A stretch of DNA of 64,000 nucleotides, taken from Rhabditoides inermis (lineage: Eukaryota; Nematoda; Chromadorea; Rhabditida; Rhabditidae). The translations under genes and the position numbers were made by a program. Shown piece after piece: positions 1 through 12,420 of this stretch; position 1 is the first letter of the stretch; each line of letters starts with the position of its first letter. The stretch lies in the NCBI GenBank assembly GCA_963966185.1, contig CAWZYM010000226.1, forward strand, positions 284,001-348,000. The letters run 5' to 3'. The notes under the pieces were generated by a model, which worked only from the letters and a program-made list of their open reading frames with translations, was not told where the DNA came from and searched no databases.

Positions 1-1633
1 CGTGCTTAAAGAAAGAGAAGCCATCGGCAAGTTGCAGAAACACGGGCAGCAAGAAAACAATCCATTCCCGCACCCACACTCCAACTCGAATGCGAATCAC
101 AATAATCATATAAACAGTCCGCCGCAGTTGTCTACAGCTCCTCTTCCCAACCACTCTGTGTTCGTTGTAAATGAACAACAACACGACAAGAACGATCATC
201 ATCAGAAGAATGTGAAGCGCAACAACCCAACATGCGCGCTTTGCAAAGAATCTCACTACGAAAATGAGTGTACCCGCTTTCCCGACGGACCATCTCGACA
301 CGAAAGGGCGCAAGAGCTCCGTCTGTGTACAAGGTGCCTTCGCGACAACCATGGAACTTCTACCTGCAAATCTCGAAGAAAGTGCAGAAAGTGTTCCTCC
401 ACAAATCATCACTCCGCCCTGTGTTTCGGAACAAGAGTACAGGCAGCCACACACTACGCTGCACCATGCGAGCAAACGTTTGCCGCAACACTCACGCCAC
501 AACAGATGCCTTCGCCTCCGCCCATGACACAATACAATGGGAACAAGGAGGGTGAGTACAACAACACAGCACTCAATGTGCAACCTGCGCTGGAGACATG
601 CGTTCTACTGATGATCGCAAAGATAACTGTCTTCAATCCAGCCGAAAGGGACGTGAAGAAGGAAATTTACGCCTTCTTCGATTGCGGCTCGACATCCTCT
701 TTCATAACGACAGAGCTTGCCGACAGCCTGCATCTCGACGTGATCGACACTAGCGACATACACGTCAACACATTTGGTGGCACATCATGCAAGGCCATGA
801 GCACCAATATGCACACACTCGGAATCGTCACACAACCCGATTTCGAGGGTCGGACGACACACTACCTCGGAGTAAGGTCACTCGAACAAATGACCTCGGA
901 CATGCGCACGGTCTCCGTCAAGAAAGAAGACGTACAGCAGCTGCTCCACTCCGACGTCGTCAGCCTTCCTGTCGATGAGGTACGACCATCTCTCCTACTA
1001 GGCAGTACAGATATGTGGCAACTACTCGACTCCCTCGACCGAACCACACTGCCTTCCGGTTTCCAACTGATTGGATCTCGCGTCGGTAACATCCTAACCG
1101 GACGCGGCAACATTACAGCGCCAAATTTTCACATGCACCTGTCCAACCATGAGCATACAACAAAGAGCTCAATCCTCACTGACTACGATCGTGCAAACAA
1201 CATATACATCGAGGATTTCTTGCCCCAAGAGACGCTTGGAATCGAGCCTCTCACCACACAAGAAGACGAAGACCAGCTGGCAGTGCAACAGTTCAACAAC
1301 ACCGTTTCACGCGACGAGGACGGCAGGTACGAAGTGTCTTGGCCTTGGCGCTCCCCTCAACCAGACCTTCTCTCTAACTACACAACTGCTGTTTCTCGCT
1401 CGCATAGAGTCTACAAAAGACTCAAAGATGATCCGACACTGATGGCAAAAAACGACGAAATCATCAAGGATCAACTAGTTAATCTACATAGCCCACGAGT
1501 GCGGCATGTTCAAGAAGTGTTCCCGCAGAATGCAAAAACGGAGGCAAGAAAGAAGATGTCGCTAAACTGGAAAATCCCGTCAACAACAAGTGAACGAGGA
1601 TTACTTCAGTTCGCCTCTACTGAGGCTGAGTGA
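1..1633 (+). mobile_element. BEL/Pao LTR retrotransposon gag-protease fragment, truncated
   Basis: The open frame enters from outside the window and runs about 543 codons. It shows three CCHC-type zinc knuckles (about residues 78-142; for example CTRC..NH..C and CRKC..NH..C), then an aspartic-protease segment with FFDCGSTSSFI (about 227-237), as in the DUF1758 protease of Pao elements. A further DUF1758-like stretch (LLLGSTDMW) follows. After about residue 405 comes a region resembling the lead-in to reverse transcriptase (WPW, SNY, AVSR). The frame stops at 1631-1633, just inside the LTR-like block, so the catalytic RT, RNase H and integrase are missing. This is a dead 3'-truncated copy. The family call rests on the order knuckles - DCGS protease - Pao-style RT lead-in; I cannot tell which Pao lineage it is. 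Confidence 0.85.
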
Positions 1634-2548
1634 CAAATCTGCCCCTAATCTACATATAGAAATAGAATCACAACCGTCTAGCGTATACAACATTGTAAAG
1701 TCGCAATCCCCTGCATTTCTACATCATGGACTACAGTTATTCTACTTTACAAATTTTCAACAATTCTCTACATTTTCAATCTGCAAATTCACAAAATTGC
1801 AGTTCTATTTCTACAAACAGCTGATCCGCCGATGAGCTATTGTGAATCACTCGGCGCCATTTCACTCGACACCACAAGAATGACCGTTCTTGCTTTCAAT
1901 TTTCGGCCGCGGAGGGTCCCGATGGGAGTATCATCGTACATTACATACTGCTTCTCACACCTCACGCGACAGTAAGACGTCATCACACCAGCTCGTGTGA
2001 GGAGAATGGACGTAAGGACCAGCTAAAAGTATCTTTCGACATCAAAGAAAGAGGCCGCGTACTACAAACTACATTGCGACTTGACTACATATTCATTCTA
2101 CACATTATTCACATTCCAACATTTCCTCAATACAACTGTGAATCAAGCAACAGATGCGTAATTCGACAAATGACGTCAGTCAACATTTCTTTCTATCGAC
2201 AGTTTATGAACGGCAACACGTATATATCAACATCTACTTGCACCGTCCATCTACTTCGGCGGAGTGTCGGTAACCCCGAGTTAACTCAATGATGACGTCA
2301 CTGCGGATCGCTACGATCTCCAGTGTCTCCCACGGTTGGCGCCGCCGATGGCTCCGCCGCCGTGCCGTTGATGGCTTCGCCGACGGGCCGATGATGGCTG
2401 CGCCGACGCCGCGTTTACGGCTCCGATGATGGCCCCGCCGCCGGCGCCGTACGACGCGTACATTAACCAAATCATATATATGTTGCCCTCACAGACTGAA
2501 TAAACCATTCCACCTAAATCGTATGTGGGTGTGGGGTCGTGTTCTACA
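1627..2548 (+). repeat. LTR-like block, copy 1
   Basis: This 922-bp block begins TGAGTGACAAATC and ends TTCTACA, so it has TG...CA ends. It carries a TATA-like TATATAT near 2220 and an AATAAA at 2499-2504, the order expected of an LTR read on the plus strand. A degenerate GATGGC/CGCCG-rich stretch lies at about 2343-2455. The left edge abuts the truncated Pao frame and the right edge abuts the 23-bp satellite. No polypurine tract precedes it, no TGG primer site follows it, and I see no target-site duplication. It could therefore be a solo or rearranged LTR, or another kind of dispersed repeat. Confidence 0.6.
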
Positions 2549-3870
2549 CTTCCCAAGCGAAAGTGTTCTCGCTTCTCAAGCGAGAGTATTCTCGCTTCTC
2601 AAGCGAGAGTGTTCTCGCTTCTCAAGCGAGAGTGTTCTCTCTTCCTGAGCGAGAGTGTTCTCACTTCTCAAGCGAGAGTGTTCTCGCTTCTCAAGCGAGA
2701 GTGTTCTCGCTTCTCAAGCGAGAGTGTTCTCGCTTCTCAAGCGAGAGTATTCTCGCTTCTCAAGCGAGAGTGTTCTCGCTTCTCAAGCGAGAGTGTTCTC
2801 TCTTCCTGAGCGAGAGTGTTCTCACTTCTCAAACGAGAGTTTTCTCGCTTCTCAAGCGAGAGTGTTCTCGCTTCTCAAGTCTCAAGCGAGAGTTTTCTCG
2901 CTTCTCAAGCGAGAGTTTTCTCGCTTCTCAAGCGAGAGTGTTCTCGCTTCTCAAGTCTCAAGCGAGAGTATTCTCGCTTCTCAAGCGAAAATATTCTCGC
3001 TTCTCAAGAGAGAGTGTTCTCGCTTCTCAAGCGAGAGTGTTCTCGCTTCTCAAGCGAGAGTACTCTCGCTTCTCAAGCGAGAGTGTTCTCGCTTCTCAAG
3101 CGAGAATTTTCTCGCTTCTCAAGCGAGAGTTTTCTCGCTTCTCAAGCGATAGTATTTTCGCTTCTCAGGCGAGAGTGTTCTCGATTCTCAAGCGAGAGTT
3201 CTCTCGCTTCTCAAGCGAGAGTTTTCTCGCTTCTCAAGCGAGAGTGTTCTCGCTTCTCAAGCTTGAGAAGCGAGAAAATTCTCGCTTGAGAAGCGAGAAC
3301 ACTCTCGCTTGAGAAGCGAGAGTGTTCTCGCTTATTTTCTCGCTTCTCAAGCGAGAATATTCTCGCTTCTCAAGAGAGAGTGTTCTCGCTTCTCAAGCGA
3401 GAGTATTCTCGCTTCTCAAGCGAGAATATTCTCGCTTCTCAAGAGAGAGTGTTCTCGCTTCTCAAGTCTCAAGCGAGAGTGTACTCGCTTCTCAAGCAAG
3501 AGTGTTCTCGCTTCTCAAGCGAGAGTGTTTTCGCTTCTCAAGCGAGAGTGTTCTCGCTTCCCAAGCGAGAGTGTTCTCGCTTCTCAAGCGAGAGTATTCT
3601 CGCTTCTCAAGCGAGAGTGTTCTCTCTTCCTGAGCGAGAGTGTTCTCACTTCTCAAGCGAGAGTGTTCTCGCTTCTCAAGCGAGAGTGTTCTCGCTTCTC
3701 AAGCGAGAGTGTTCTCGCTTCTCAAGCGAGAGTGTTCTCGCTTCTCAAGCGAGAGAGTGTTCTCGCTTCTCAAGTGAGAGTGTTCTCTCTTCCTGAGCGA
3801 GAGTGTTCTCACTTCTCAAGCGAGAGTGTTCTCGCTTCTCAAGTCTCAAGCGAGAGTATTCTCGCTTCTC
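2549..3870. repeat. 23-bp satellite array, block 1
   Basis: About 57 tandem units of roughly 23 bp, core CTCGCTT-CTC-AAGCGAG with an AGTGTT-type linker. Each unit is a perfect 7-bp inverted repeat around a 3-nt loop. Variants include a 5-bp insertion (AAGTCTCAAGCGAG) and a CTCTTCCTGAGCGAG form. Because 23 is not a multiple of 3 and the unit has no stop on the plus strand, all three plus frames are open. The long predicted proteins are repeat artefacts. Confidence 0.95.
3260..3330. repeat. Inverted patch within the 23-bp satellite
   Basis: About three units switch to the opposite orientation. The loop reads GAG instead of CTC, giving CTCGCTTGAGAAGCGAG. A shorter switch occurs at about 5461-5500. 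Confidence 0.85.
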
Positions 3871-3873
3871 GGC

Positions 3874-4795
3874 TGAGTGACAAATCTGCCCCTAATCTAC
3901 ATATAGAAATAGAATCACAACCGTCTAGCGTATACAACATTGTAAAGTCGCAATCCCCTGCATTTCTACATCATGGACTACAGTTATTCTACTTTACAAA
4001 TTTTCAACAATTCTCTACATTTTCAATCTGCAAATTCACAAAATTGCAGTTCTATTTCTACAAACAGCTGATCCGCCGATGAGCTATTGTGAATCACTCG
4101 GCGCCATTTCACTCGACACCACAAGAATGACCGTTCTTGCTTTCAATTTTCGGCCGCGGAGGGTCCCGATGGGAGTATCATCGTACATTACATACTGCTT
4201 CTCACACCTCACGCGACAGTAAGACGTCATCACACCAGCTCGTGTGAGGAGAATGGACGTAAGGACCAGCTAAAAGTATCTTTCGACATCAAAGAAAGAG
4301 GCCGCGTACTACAAACTACATTGCGACTTGACTACATATTCATTCTACACATTATTCACATTCCAACATTTCCTCAATACAACTGTGAATCAAGCAACAG
4401 ATGCGTAATTCGACAAATGACGTCAGTCAACATTTCTTTCTATCGACAGTTTATGAACGGCAACACGTATATATCAACATCTACTTGCACCGTCCATCTA
4501 CTTCGGCGGAGTGTCGGTAACCCCGAGTTAACTCAATGATGACGTCACTGCGGATCGCTACGATCTCCAGTGTCTCCCACGGTTGGCGCCGCCGATGGCT
4601 CCGCCGCCGTGCCGTTGATGGCTTCGCCGACGGGCCGATGATGGCTGCGCCGACGCCGCGTTTACGGCTCCGATGATGGCCCCGCCGCCGGCGCCGTACG
4701 ACGCGTACATTAACCAAATCATATATATGTTGCCCTCACAGACTGAATAAACCATTCCACCTAAATCGTATGTGGGTGTGGGGTCGTGTTCTACA
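3874..4795 (+). repeat. LTR-like block, copy 2 (duplicate of 1627-2548)
   Basis: Apparently identical to the first block, offset by exactly 2,247 bp. Identity begins at the shared GGCTGAG (1624 and 3871) and continues past the right edge well into the satellite, to about 3050 versus 5297. The left flank here is satellite, not the Pao frame. The copy therefore arose by duplication of an LTR-plus-satellite segment rather than by an independent insertion. Confidence 0.8.
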
Positions 4796-7700
4796 CTTCC
4801 CAAGCGAAAGTGTTCTCGCTTCTCAAGCGAGAGTATTCTCGCTTCTCAAGCGAGAGTGTTCTCGCTTCTCAAGCGAGAGTGTTCTCTCTTCCTGAGCGAG
4901 AGTGTTCTCACTTCTCAAGCGAGAGTGTTCTCGCTTCTCAAGCGAGAGTGTTCTCGCTTCTCAAGCGAGAGTGTTCTCGCTTCTCAAGCGAGAGTATTCT
5001 CGCTTCTCAAGCGAGAGTGTTCTCGCTTCTCAAGCGAGAGTGTTCTCTCTTCCTGAGCGAGAGTGTTCTCACTTCTCAAGCGAGAGTTTTCTCGCTTCTC
5101 AAGCGAGAGTGTTCTCGCTTCTCAAGTCTCAAGCGAGAGTTTTCTCGCTTCTCAAGCGAGAGTTTTCTCGCTTCTCAAGCGAGAGTGTTCTCGCTTCTCA
5201 AGTCTCAAGCGAGAGTATTCTCGCTTCTCAAGCGAAAATATTCTCGCTTCTCAAGAGAGAGTGTTCTCGCTTCTCAAGCGAGAGTGTTCTCGCTTCTCAA
5301 GCGATAGTATTTTCGCTTCTCAGGCGAGAGTGTTCTCGCTTCTCAAGCGATAGTATTTTCGCTTCTCAGGCGAGAGTGTTCTCGCTTCTCAAGCGAGAGT
5401 TCTCTCGCTTCTCAAGCGAGAGTTTTCTCGCTTCTCAAGCGAGAGTGTTCTCGCTTCTCAAGCTTGAGAAGCGAGAATACTCTCGCTTGAGACTTGAGAC
5501 TTCTCAAGCGAGAGTGTTCTCGCTTCTCAAGCGAGAGTGTTCTCGCTTCTCAAGCGAGAGAGTGTTCTCGCTTCTCAAGTGAGAGTGTTCTCTCTTCCTG
5601 AGCGAGAGTGTTCTCACTTCTCAAGCGAGAGTGTTCTCGCTTCTCAAGTCTCAAGCGAGAGTATTCTCGCTTCTCAAGCAAGAGTGTTCTCGCTTCTCAA
5701 GCGAGAGTGTTCTCGCTTCTCAAGCGAGAGTGTTCTCGCTTCTCAAGCGAGAAAGTTTTCTCGCTTCTCAAGTGAGAGTGTTCTCGCTTCTCAAGCAAGA
5801 GTGTTCTCGCTTCTCAAGTCTCAAGCGAGAGTATTCTCGCTTCTCAAGCGAGAGTGTTCTCGATTCTCAAGCGAGAGTATTCTCGCTTCTCAAGCGAGAA
5901 TATTCTCGCTTCTCAAGAGAGAGTGTTCTCGCTTCTCAAGCGAGAGTATTCTCTCTTCTCAAGCGAGAATATTCTCGCTTCTCAAGAGAGAGTGTTCTCG
6001 CTTCTCAAGAGAAAGTGTTCTCGCTTCTCAAGTCTCAAGCGAGAGTATTCTCGCTTCTCAAGCGAGAGTGTTCTCGCTTCTCAAGCGAGAGTGTTCTCGC
6101 TTCTCAAGCGAGAATGTTCTCACTTCTCAAGCGAGAGTGTTCTCGCTTCTCAAGCGAGAGTATTCTCGCTTCTCAAGCGAGAGTGTTCTCTCTTCCTGAG
6201 CGAGAGTGTTCTCACTTCTCAAGCGAGAGTGTTCTCGCTTCTCAAGCGAGAGTGTTCTCGCTTCTCAAGCGAGAGTGTTCTCGCTTCTCAAGCGAGAGTG
6301 TTCTCGCTTCTCAAGCGAGAGAGTGTTCTCGCTTCTCAAGTGAGAGTGTTCTCTCTTCCTGAGCGAGAGTGTTCTCACTTCTCAAGCGAGAGTGTTCTCG
6401 CTTCTCAAGTCTCAAGCGAGAGTATTCTCGCTTCTCAAGCAAGAGTGTTCTCGCTTCTCAAGCGAGAGTGTTCTCGCTTCTCAAGCGAGAGTGTTCTCGC
6501 TTCTCAAGCGAGAAAGTTTTCTCGCTTCTCAAGTGAGAGTGTTCTCGCTTCTCAAGCAAGAGTGTTCTCGCTTCTCAAGTCTCAAGCGAGAGTATTCTCG
6601 CTTCTCAAGCGAGAGTGTTCTCGATTCTCAAGCGAGAGTATTCTCGCTTCTCAAGCGAGAATATTCTCGCTTCTCAAGAGAGAGTGTTCTCGCTTCTCAA
6701 GCGAGAGTATTCTCGCTTCTCAAGCGAGAATATTCTCGCTTCTCAAGAGAGAGTGTTCTCGCTTCTCAAGAGAAAGTGTTCTCGCTTCTCAAGTCTCAAG
6801 CGAGAGTATTCTCGCTTCTCAAGCGAGAGTGTTCTCGCTTCTCAAGCGAGAGTGTTCTCGCTTCTCAAGCGAGAATGTTCTCACTTCTCAAGCGAGAGTG
6901 TTCTCGCTTCCCAAGCGAAAGTGTTCTCGCTTCTCAAGCGAGAGTATTCTCGCTTCTCAAGCGAGAGTGTTCTCGCTTCTCAAGCGAGAGAGTTCTCTCT
7001 TCCTGAGCGAGAGTGTTCTCACTTCTCAAGCGAGAGTGTTCTCGCTTCTCAAGCGAGAGTGTTCTCGCTTCTCAAGCGAGAGTGTTCTCGCTTCTCAAGC
7101 GAGAGTATTCTCGCTTCTCAAGCGAGAGTGTTCTCGCTTCTCAAGCGAGAGTGTTCTCTCTTCCTGAGCGAGAGTGTTCTCACTTCTCAAGCGAGAGTTT
7201 TCTCGCTTCCCAAGCGAGATTGTTCTCGCTTCTCAAGCGAGAGTATTCTCGCTTCTCAAGCGAGAGTGTTCTCGCTTCTCAAGCGAGAGTGTTCTCGCTT
7301 CTCAAGCGAGAATGTTCTCACTTCTCAAGCGAGAGTGTTCTCGCTTCCCAAGCGAAAGTGTTCTCGCTTCTCAAGCGAGAGTGTTCTCGCTTCTCAAGCG
7401 AGAGTTTTCTCGCTTCTCAAGCGAGAGTTTTCTCGCTTCTCAAGCGAGAGTGTTCTCGCTTTTAAGCGAGAGTGTTCTCGCTTCTCAAGCGAGAGTATTC
7501 TCGCTTCTCAAGCGAGAGTGTTCTCGCTTCTCAAGTCTCAAGCGAGAGTATTCTCGCTTCTCAAGCGAGAGTGTTCTCGCTTCTCAAGCGAGAGTGTTCT
7601 CGCTTCTCAAGCGAGAAAGTGTTCTCGCTTCTCAAGTGAGAGTGTTCTCGCTTCTCAAGCAAGAGTGTTCTCGCTTCTCAAGTCTCAAGCGAGAGTATTC

Positions 7701-10700
7701 TCGCTTCTCAAGCGAGAGTGTTCTCGATTCTCAAGCGAGGGTTCTCTCGCTTCTCAAGCGAGAGTTTTCTCGCTTCTCAAGCGAGAGTGTTCTCGCTTCT
7801 CAAGTCTCAAGCGAGAGTATTCTCGCTTCTCAAGCGAGAATATTCTCGCTTCTCAAGAGAGAGTGTTCTCGCTTCTCAAGCGAGAGTATTCTCGCTTCTC
7901 AAGCGAGAATATTCTCGCTTCTCAAGAGAGAGTGTTCTCGCTTCTCAAGTCTCAAGCGAGAGTGTTCTCGCTTCTCAAGCAAGAGTGTTCTCGCTTCTCA
8001 AGCGAGAGTGTTTTCGCTTCTCAAGCGAGAGTGTTCTCGCTTCCCAAGCGAGAGTGTTCTCGCTTCTCAAGCGAGAGTATTCTCGCTTCTCAAGCGAGAG
8101 TGTTCTCTCTTCCTGAGCGAGAGTGTTCTCACTTCTCAAGCGAGAGTGTTCTCGCTTCTCAAGCGAGAGTGTTCTCGCTTCTCAAGCGAGAGTGTTCTCG
8201 CTTCTCAAGCGAGAGTGTTCTCGCTTCTCAAGCGAGAGAGTGTTCTCGCTTCTCAAGTGAGAGTGTTCTCTCTTCCTGAGCGAGAGTGTTCTCACTTCTC
8301 AAGCGAGAGTGTTCTCGCTTCTCAAGTCTCAAGCGAGAGTATTCTCGCTTCTCAAGCAAGAGTGTTCTCGCTTCTCAAGCGAGAGTGTTCTCGCTTCTCA
8401 AGCGAGAGTGTTCTCGCTTCTCAAGCGAGAAAGTTTTCTCGCTTCTCAAGTGAGAGTGTTCTCGCTTCTCAAGCAAGAGTGTTCTCGCTTCTCAAGTCTC
8501 AAGCGAGAGTTTTCTCGCTTCTCAAGCGAGAGTGTTCTCGATTCTCAAGCGAGAGTATTCTCGCTTCTCAAGCGAGAATATTCTCGCTTCTCAAGAGAGA
8601 GTGTTCTCGCTTCTCAAGCGAGAGTATTCTCGCTTCTCAAGCGAGAATATTCTCGCTTCTCAAGAGAGAGTGTTCTCGCTTCTCAAGAGAAAGTGTTCTC
8701 GCTTCTCAAGTCTCAAGCGAGAGTATTCTCGCTTCTCAAGCGAGAGTGTTCTCGCGAGTATTCTCGCTTCTCAAGCGAGAGTGTTCTCGATTCTCAAGCG
8801 AGAGTATTCTCTCAAGCGAGAATGTTCTCACTTCTCAAGCGAGAGTGTTCTCGCTTCTCAAGCGAGAGTATTCTCGCTTCTCAAGCGAGAGTGTTCTCTC
8901 TTCCTGAGCGAGAGTGTTCTCACTTCTCAAGCGAGAGTGTTCTCGCTTCTCAAGCGAGAGTGTTCTCGCTTCTCAAGCGAGAGTGTTCTCGCTTCTCAAG
9001 CGAGAAAGTGTTCTCGCTTCTCAAGTGAGAGTGTTCTCTCTTCCTGAGCGAGAGTGTTCTCACTTCTCAAGCGAGAGTGTTCTCGCTTCTCAAGTCTCAA
9101 GCGAGAGTATTCTCGCTTCTCAAGCAAGAGTGTTCTCGCTTCTCAAGCGAGAGTGTTCTCGCTTCTCAAGCGAGAGTGTTCTCGCTTCTCAAGCGAGAAA
9201 GTTTTCTCGCTTCTCAAGTGAGAGTGTTCTCGCTTCTCAAGCAAGAGTGTTCTCGCTTCTCAAGTCTCAAGCGAGAGTATTCTCGCTTCTCAAGCGAGAG
9301 TGTTCTCGATTCTCAAGCGAGAGTATTCTCTCAAGCGAGAATGTTCTCACTTCTCAAGCGAGAGTGTTCTCGCTTCTCAAGCGAGAGTATTCTCGCTTCT
9401 CAAGCGAGAATATTCTCGCTTCTCAAGAGAGAGTGTTCTCGCTTCTCAAGAGAAAGTGTTCTCGCTTCTCAAGTCTCAAGCGAGAGTATTCTCGCTTCTC
9501 AAGCGAGAGTGTTCTCGCTTCTCAAGCGAGAGTGTTCTCGCTTCTCAAGCGAGAATGTTCTCACTTCTCAAGCGAGAGTGTTCTCGCTTCCCAAGCAAAA
9601 GTGTTCTTGCTTCTCAAGCGAGAGTATTCTCGCTTCTCAAGCGAGAGTGTTCTCGCTTCTCAAGCGAGAGAGTTCTCTCTTCCTGAGCGAGAGTGTTCTC
9701 ACTTCTCAAGCGAGAGTGTTCTCGCTACTCAAGCGAGAGTGTTCTCGCTTCTCAAGCGAGAGTGTTCTCGCTTCTCAAGCGAGAGTATTCTCGCTTCTCA
9801 AGCGAGAGTGTTCTCGATTCTCAAGCGATAGTGTTCTCTCTTCCTGAGCGAGAGTGTTCTCACTTCTCAAGCGAGAGTTTTCTCGCTTCCCAAGCGAGAT
9901 TGTTCTCGCTTCTCAAGCGAGAGTATTCTCGCTTCTCAAGCGAGAGTGTTCTCGCTTCTCAAGCGAGAGTGTTCTCGCTTCTCAAGCGAGAATGTTCTCA
10001 CTTCTCAAGCGAGAGTGTTCTCGCTTCCCAAGCGAAAGTGTTCTCGCTTCTCAAGCGAGAGTGTTCTCGCTTCTCAAGCGAGAGTTTTCTCGCTTCTCAA
10101 GCGAGAGTTTTCTCGCTTCTCAAGCGAGAGTGTTCTCGCTTTTAAGCGAGAGTGTTCTCGCTTCTCAAGCGAGAGTATTCTCGCTTCTCAAGCGAGAGTG
10201 TTCTCGCTTCTCAAGTCTCAAGCGAGAGTATTCTCGCTTCTCAAGCCAGAGTGTTCTCGCTTCTCAAGCGAGAGTGTTCTCGCTTCTCAAGCGAGAAAGT
10301 GTTCTCGCTTCTCAAGTGAGAGTGTTCTCGCTTCTCAAGCAAGAGTGTTCTCGCTTCTCAAGTCTCAAGCGAGAGTATTCTCGCTTCTCAAGCGAGAGTG
10401 TTCTCGATTCTCAAGCGAGAGTATTCTCGCTTCTCAAGCGAGAATATTCTCGCTTCTCAAGAGAGAGTGTTCTCGCTTCTCAAGCGAGAGTATTCTCGCT
10501 TCTCAAGCGAGAATATTCTCGCTTCTCAAGAGAGAAAGTTCTCGCTTCTCAAGAGAAAGTGTTCTCGCTTCTCAAGTCTCAAGCGAGAGTATTCTCGCTT
10601 CTCAAGCAAGAGTGTTCTCGCTTCTCAAGCGAGAGTGTTCTCGCTTCTCAAGCGAGAATGTTCTCATTTCTCAAGCGAGAGTGTTCTCGCTTCCCAAGCG

Positions 10701-12083
10701 AAAGTGTTCTCGCTTCTCAAGCGAGAGTATTCTCGCTTCTCAAGCGAGAGTGTTCTCGCTTCTCAAGCGAGAGTGTTCTCTCTTCCTGAGCGAGAGTGTT
10801 CTCACTTCTCAAGCGAGAGTGTTCTCGCTTCTCAAGCGAGAGTGTTCTCGCTTCTCAAGCGAGAGTGTTCTCGCTTCTCAAGCGAGAGTATTCTCGCTTC
10901 TCAAGCGAGAGTGTTCTCGCTTCTCAAGCGAGAGTATTCTCGCTTCTCAAGCGAGAGTGTTCTCGCTTCTCAAGCGAGAGTGTTCTCTCTTCCTGAGCGA
11001 GAGTGTTCTCACTTCTCAAGCGAGAGTTTTCTCGCTTCTCAAGCGAGAGTGTTCTCGCTTCTCAAGTCTCAAGCGAGAGTTTTCTCGCTTCTCAAGCGAG
11101 AGTTTTCTCGCTTCTCAAGCGAGAGTGTTCTCGCTTCTCAAGTCTCAAGCGAGAGTTTTCTCGCTTCTCAAGCGAGAATATTCTCGCTTCTCAAGAGAGA
11201 GTGTTCTCGCTTCTCAAGCGAGAGTGTTCTCGCTTCTCAAGCGAGAGTATTCTCGCTTCTCAAGCGAGAGTGTTCTCGCTTCTCAAGCGAGAATTTTCTC
11301 GCTTCTCAAGCGAGAATTTTCTCGCTTCTCAAGCGAGAGTTTTCTCGCTTCTCAAGCGATAGTATTTTCGCTTCTCAGGCGAGAGTGTTCTCGCTTCTCA
11401 AGCGAGAGTTCTCTCGCTTCTCAAGCGAGAGTTTTCTCGCTTCTCAAGCGAGAGTGTTCTCGCTTCTCAAGCGAGAGTGTTCTCGCTTCTCAAGCGAGAG
11501 TGTTCTCTCTTCCCAAGCGAGCGTGTTCTCACTTCTCAAGCGAGCGTGTTCTCTTTTCCTGAGCGAGAGTGTTCTCGCTTCTCAAGCGAGAGTGTTCTCT
11601 CTTCCTGAGCGAGAGTGTTCTCACTTCTCAAGCGAGAGTGTTCTCGCTTCTCAAGCGAGAGTGTTCTCACTTCTCAAGCGAGAGTGTTCTCACTTCTCAA
11701 GAGAGAGTGTTCTCACTTCTCAAGCGAGAGTGTTCTCTTTTCCTGAGCGAGAGTGTTCTCGCTTCTCAAGCGAGAGTGTTCTCGCTTCTCAAGTCTCAAG
11801 CGAGAGTATTCTCGCTTCTCAAGCGAGAGTGTTGCTTCTCAAGCGAGAATGTTCTCGCTTCTCAAGCGAGAATGTTCTCGCTTCTCAAGCGAGAGTATTC
11901 TCGCTTCTCAAGCGAGAGTTTGCTCGCTTCTCAAGCGAGAGTGTTCTCGCTTCTCAAGCGAGAGTATTCTCGCTTCTCAAGCGAGAGTGTTCTCGCTTCT
12001 CGAGCGAGAGTATTCTCGCTTCTCAAGCGAGTGTTCTCTCTTCCTGAGCGAGTGTACTCACTTCTCAAGCGAGCGTGTTCTCG
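4796..12083. repeat. 23-bp satellite array, block 2, with higher-order repeats
   Basis: About 7.3 kb, roughly 315 units, of the same hairpin-forming 23-bp repeat. Series of variant units recur at long offsets: 5631 and 6392 (761 bp), 5854 and 6615 (761 bp), 8309 and 9077 (768 bp), and 7013 and 9693 together with 7174 and 9854 (2,680 bp). This shows nested block duplications. The last units (about 12,030-12,083) degrade into unique DNA. Confidence 0.95.
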
Positions 12084-12420
12084 TGTCACATTGCTATTTG
12101 CTTGTGAGTGGGATCGTCAATTTCACAGAGCCACAAAGCCAAGTGCAAATTCCAAACACTTTATGACGTCATAATCAAAGTGAACATAATCGTTTCTAAT
12201 CGCAGGATCATGTAAGGGCGGATGGGGGGGGGGACAATGACAGCGGGTTTGTTAGTTATCTAGTTTTGTAAGAAAGCATACAGTGGCTGCTGCTGGGAGA
12301 CTGTTGAACATTTTGAAGCGCTACTTGATACTAACATATATACAATGGGGCAAAACAACAACACAAAATGCAAGGGGCTGTAAGAGTGGGAATGTAATGC
12401 GACGCAGAATCCAGGAGACG
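12084..12420. other. Unique spacer between satellite and kinase locus
   Basis: Contains a G-run at about 12,224-12,234 and the presumed 3' UTR of the minus-strand kinase gene. I see no other gene. Confidence 0.5.

Noticed and set aside
2234..4803. Short minus-strand Arg-rich ORFs in the LTR-like blocks
   Set aside because: They come from the CGCCG/GATGGC-rich low-complexity stretch; no coding features, and they are simply duplicated with the block.
2525..12174. Dozens of 100-577-residue plus-strand ORFs made of FSLLKRECSRFSSESVLASQAR repeats
   Set aside because: They are translations of the 23-bp satellite in all three frames. There is no start context, no splice structure and no unique sequence, so they are not called as genes.
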